This document shows positions 63,314 through 64,000 of a stretch of 64,000 bases of DNA, one piece after another. Under the pieces are notes generated by a model, which saw only the letters and a list, made by a program, of their open reading frames with translations, did not search any database and was not told the DNA's origin. This DNA is from Anaerolineae bacterium (GTDB lineage: Bacteria > Chloroflexota > Anaerolineae > Aggregatilineales > Aggregatilineaceae), in NCBI GenBank assembly GCA_027494015.1, contig JAOSJP010000039.1:1-64000 (forward strand), given 5' to 3'. The position numbers and the translations under genes are program-made. The stretch's first letter is position 1. Every line of letters begins with the position of its first letter.

Positions 63314-63352
63314 AGCGCCCCGTTGGGGTGGATCACGGATTGAGGACGCGGG

Positions 63353-63601
63353 ATGCCCGTACCGTACTGCCACATTTGCGAACAGAACGAGCTGGAAAAG
63401 CGCCAGTACGGCGCTGCCTCGCTTGAGCAGGGCGACTACTGCCCGGTTTGCCACCGTCCGACGTGCCGCTTTCATATGGGGCGGGTACGCTGGCGTTGGC
63501 GAGCCACGGGCCGCCTGGACAGCGGGCTGGTCTGTATGGAGTGCAAGAACGCCTACCGCCACCGTGAGTGGGATGCCCACAGCCGCGACTGGATCAGCTA
63601 A
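63353..63601 (+). CDS. Small Cys/His-rich putative zinc-binding protein
   Basis: An 82-residue protein with paired cysteines: YCHIC near the start, YCPVCHRPTCRFH in the middle and LVCMECKNAYRH near the end. The spacing suggests two zinc sites of a treble-clef or zinc-ribbon kind. The rest is basic (RVRWRWRATGR). No family is recognised. The ATG is preceded by a weak GGACGCGGG. It may bind RNA or DNA, but that is only suggested by composition. It is intact with a good upstream -10. Confidence 0.7.
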   Translation: MPVPYCHICEQNELEKRQYGAASLEQGDYCPVCHRPTCRFHMGRVRWRWRATGRLDSGLVCMECKNAYRHREWDAHSRDWIS

Positions 63602-63668
63602 GGCGCGTCGTTTGCCCTGCCCCACGAGTCCCTTTGCTTGCCTCAAGCAGACGTGAGCCAATCGTGCA

Positions 63669-63687
63669 AGCGTGCTACAATTCACGC
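63669..63687 (+). promoter_or_regulatory. -10 element within a small inverted repeat upstream of the glycosyltransferase
   Basis: AGCGTG and CACGCT flank CTACAATT, so a TACAAT -10 (63676-63681) lies between the arms of a 6-bp inverted repeat. It is a candidate operator, and weak on its own. Confidence 0.3.
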
Positions 63688-63770
63688 TGGCGGGTGTTCT
63701 GGGGGATGCACGCGCCGCTGGACCCGCTGGCGGGTGGCGTGCTGGCTGGTTCCGGCCTTGAGGAGTGACC

Positions 63771-64000
63771 GTGAGCCGAAAAACTGAGCTGATGCTGGTG
63801 ACGGCGCTGCTGCTGTTGGCAGCGCTGCTGCGCCTGTGGGACCTGGCCCACTTGCCGCCCGGCTTCAACCGTGACGAGCTGGCCCATATCCGCATCACCG
63901 AAGCGATGAAGGCGGGCGAGGTCTCGGTCTATTACCAGATCGGCGACCGCCTGACCCGCGCCGCGCTGTTCGGCGCGCTCAACACCGTCGCCTCTGATCT
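63771..64000 (+). CDS. GT39-type (ArnT/PMT-like) glycosyltransferase, N-terminal part (runs off the window)
   Basis: GTG 63771 has AGGAG nine bases upstream. The first helix is LMLVTALLLLAALLRLWDLA, followed by HLPPGFNRDELAHIRITEAM, which matches the first external loop of GT-C glycosyltransferases, with the Asp-Glu pair (RDE) as the likely catalytic acids. It then continues YYQIGDRLTRAALFGAL to the end of the window. Such membrane enzymes transfer sugars from polyprenyl phosphate donors. Only 76 residues are visible, so the family call is good but the substrate is not known. Confidence 0.75.
   Translation, partial: MSRKTELMLVTALLLLAALLRLWDLAHLPPGFNRDELAHIRITEAMKAGEVSVYYQIGDRLTRAALFGALNTVASD

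Overview
The window is GC-rich DNA that looks like an environmental member of the Chloroflexota, probably Anaerolineae-like. This rests on gene content only: a giant GAF-chain sensor kinase, Thr/Pro-rich secreted lipoproteins, LGCP-repeat surface proteins, VapBC45-type and Uma2 accessory modules, and a dense population of small intergenic palindromes. No rRNA or tRNA gene was seen, so the taxonomy is an inference.

Layout. 1-3.4 kb: end of a polar amino-acid ABC importer (permease, ATPase) and a tandem-domain universal stress protein. 3.5-9.6 kb: an erythromycin-esterase-like protein, then a corrinoid-dependent methyl-transfer cluster (UroD-like methyltransferase, DUF1638, RACo-type corrinoid activator, pterin-binding methyltransferase), ending against a WYL regulator. 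9.7-18.2 kb: housekeeping and miscellaneous genes (transglutaminase-like, M15-like, MFS, rsmI, glycosyltransferase, HAD, shikimate-kinase-like, nitrilase, lipoprotein, Nudix). 18.5-25.3 kb: D-lyxose isomerase, two tandem DUF433/DUF5615 toxin-antitoxin pairs, two mosaic Uma2 paralogues, a CAP/LysM protein, a lipoprotein hydrolase and a methyltransferase. 25.6-31.4 kb: a receiver-like protein, an ArsR-type regulator, and a TPP-riboswitch-controlled thiN plus thiamine-precursor ABC transporter operon. 31.7-38.3 kb: GNAT, dihaem cytochrome c, lactate permease, TIR-like membrane protein, dprA and a disordered protein. 38.6-43.1 kb: M32 carboxypeptidase and a left-handed beta-helix protein paired with a homologue of cyanobacterial acyl-ACP reductase. 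43.4-53.9 kb: signalling genes around a histidine kinase of about 2,660 residues with twelve GAF modules, plus an alpha/beta hydrolase. 54.1-62.8 kb: a System I cytochrome c maturation cluster (ccmF, ccmH, ccmG-like, ccmI-like, a cytochrome c lipoprotein, ccmA, B, C, D) with no visible ccmE. 63.3-64 kb: a small Cys-rich protein and the start of a GT39 glycosyltransferase.

How genes work together. The thiamine operon is the clearest regulatory unit: TPP aptamer, intrinsic terminator, thiN, then permease, binding protein and ATPase. The ccm genes form one long minus-strand unit that would supply the c-type cytochromes encoded at 32 kb and 57-58 kb. The kinase overlaps a response regulator and follows a second one.

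Sequence quality is uneven and affects interpretation. The first 18 kb carry frameshifts in nearly every gene and several abrupt gene truncations; after about 18.5 kb most long genes are intact. Four G/C-homopolymer blocks (about 16.44-16.57, 18.38-18.43, 31.6-31.73 and 48.16-48.27 kb) cover coding or repeat DNA and look like base-calling or consensus failures. I treat most interrupted genes as probably intact in the organism.
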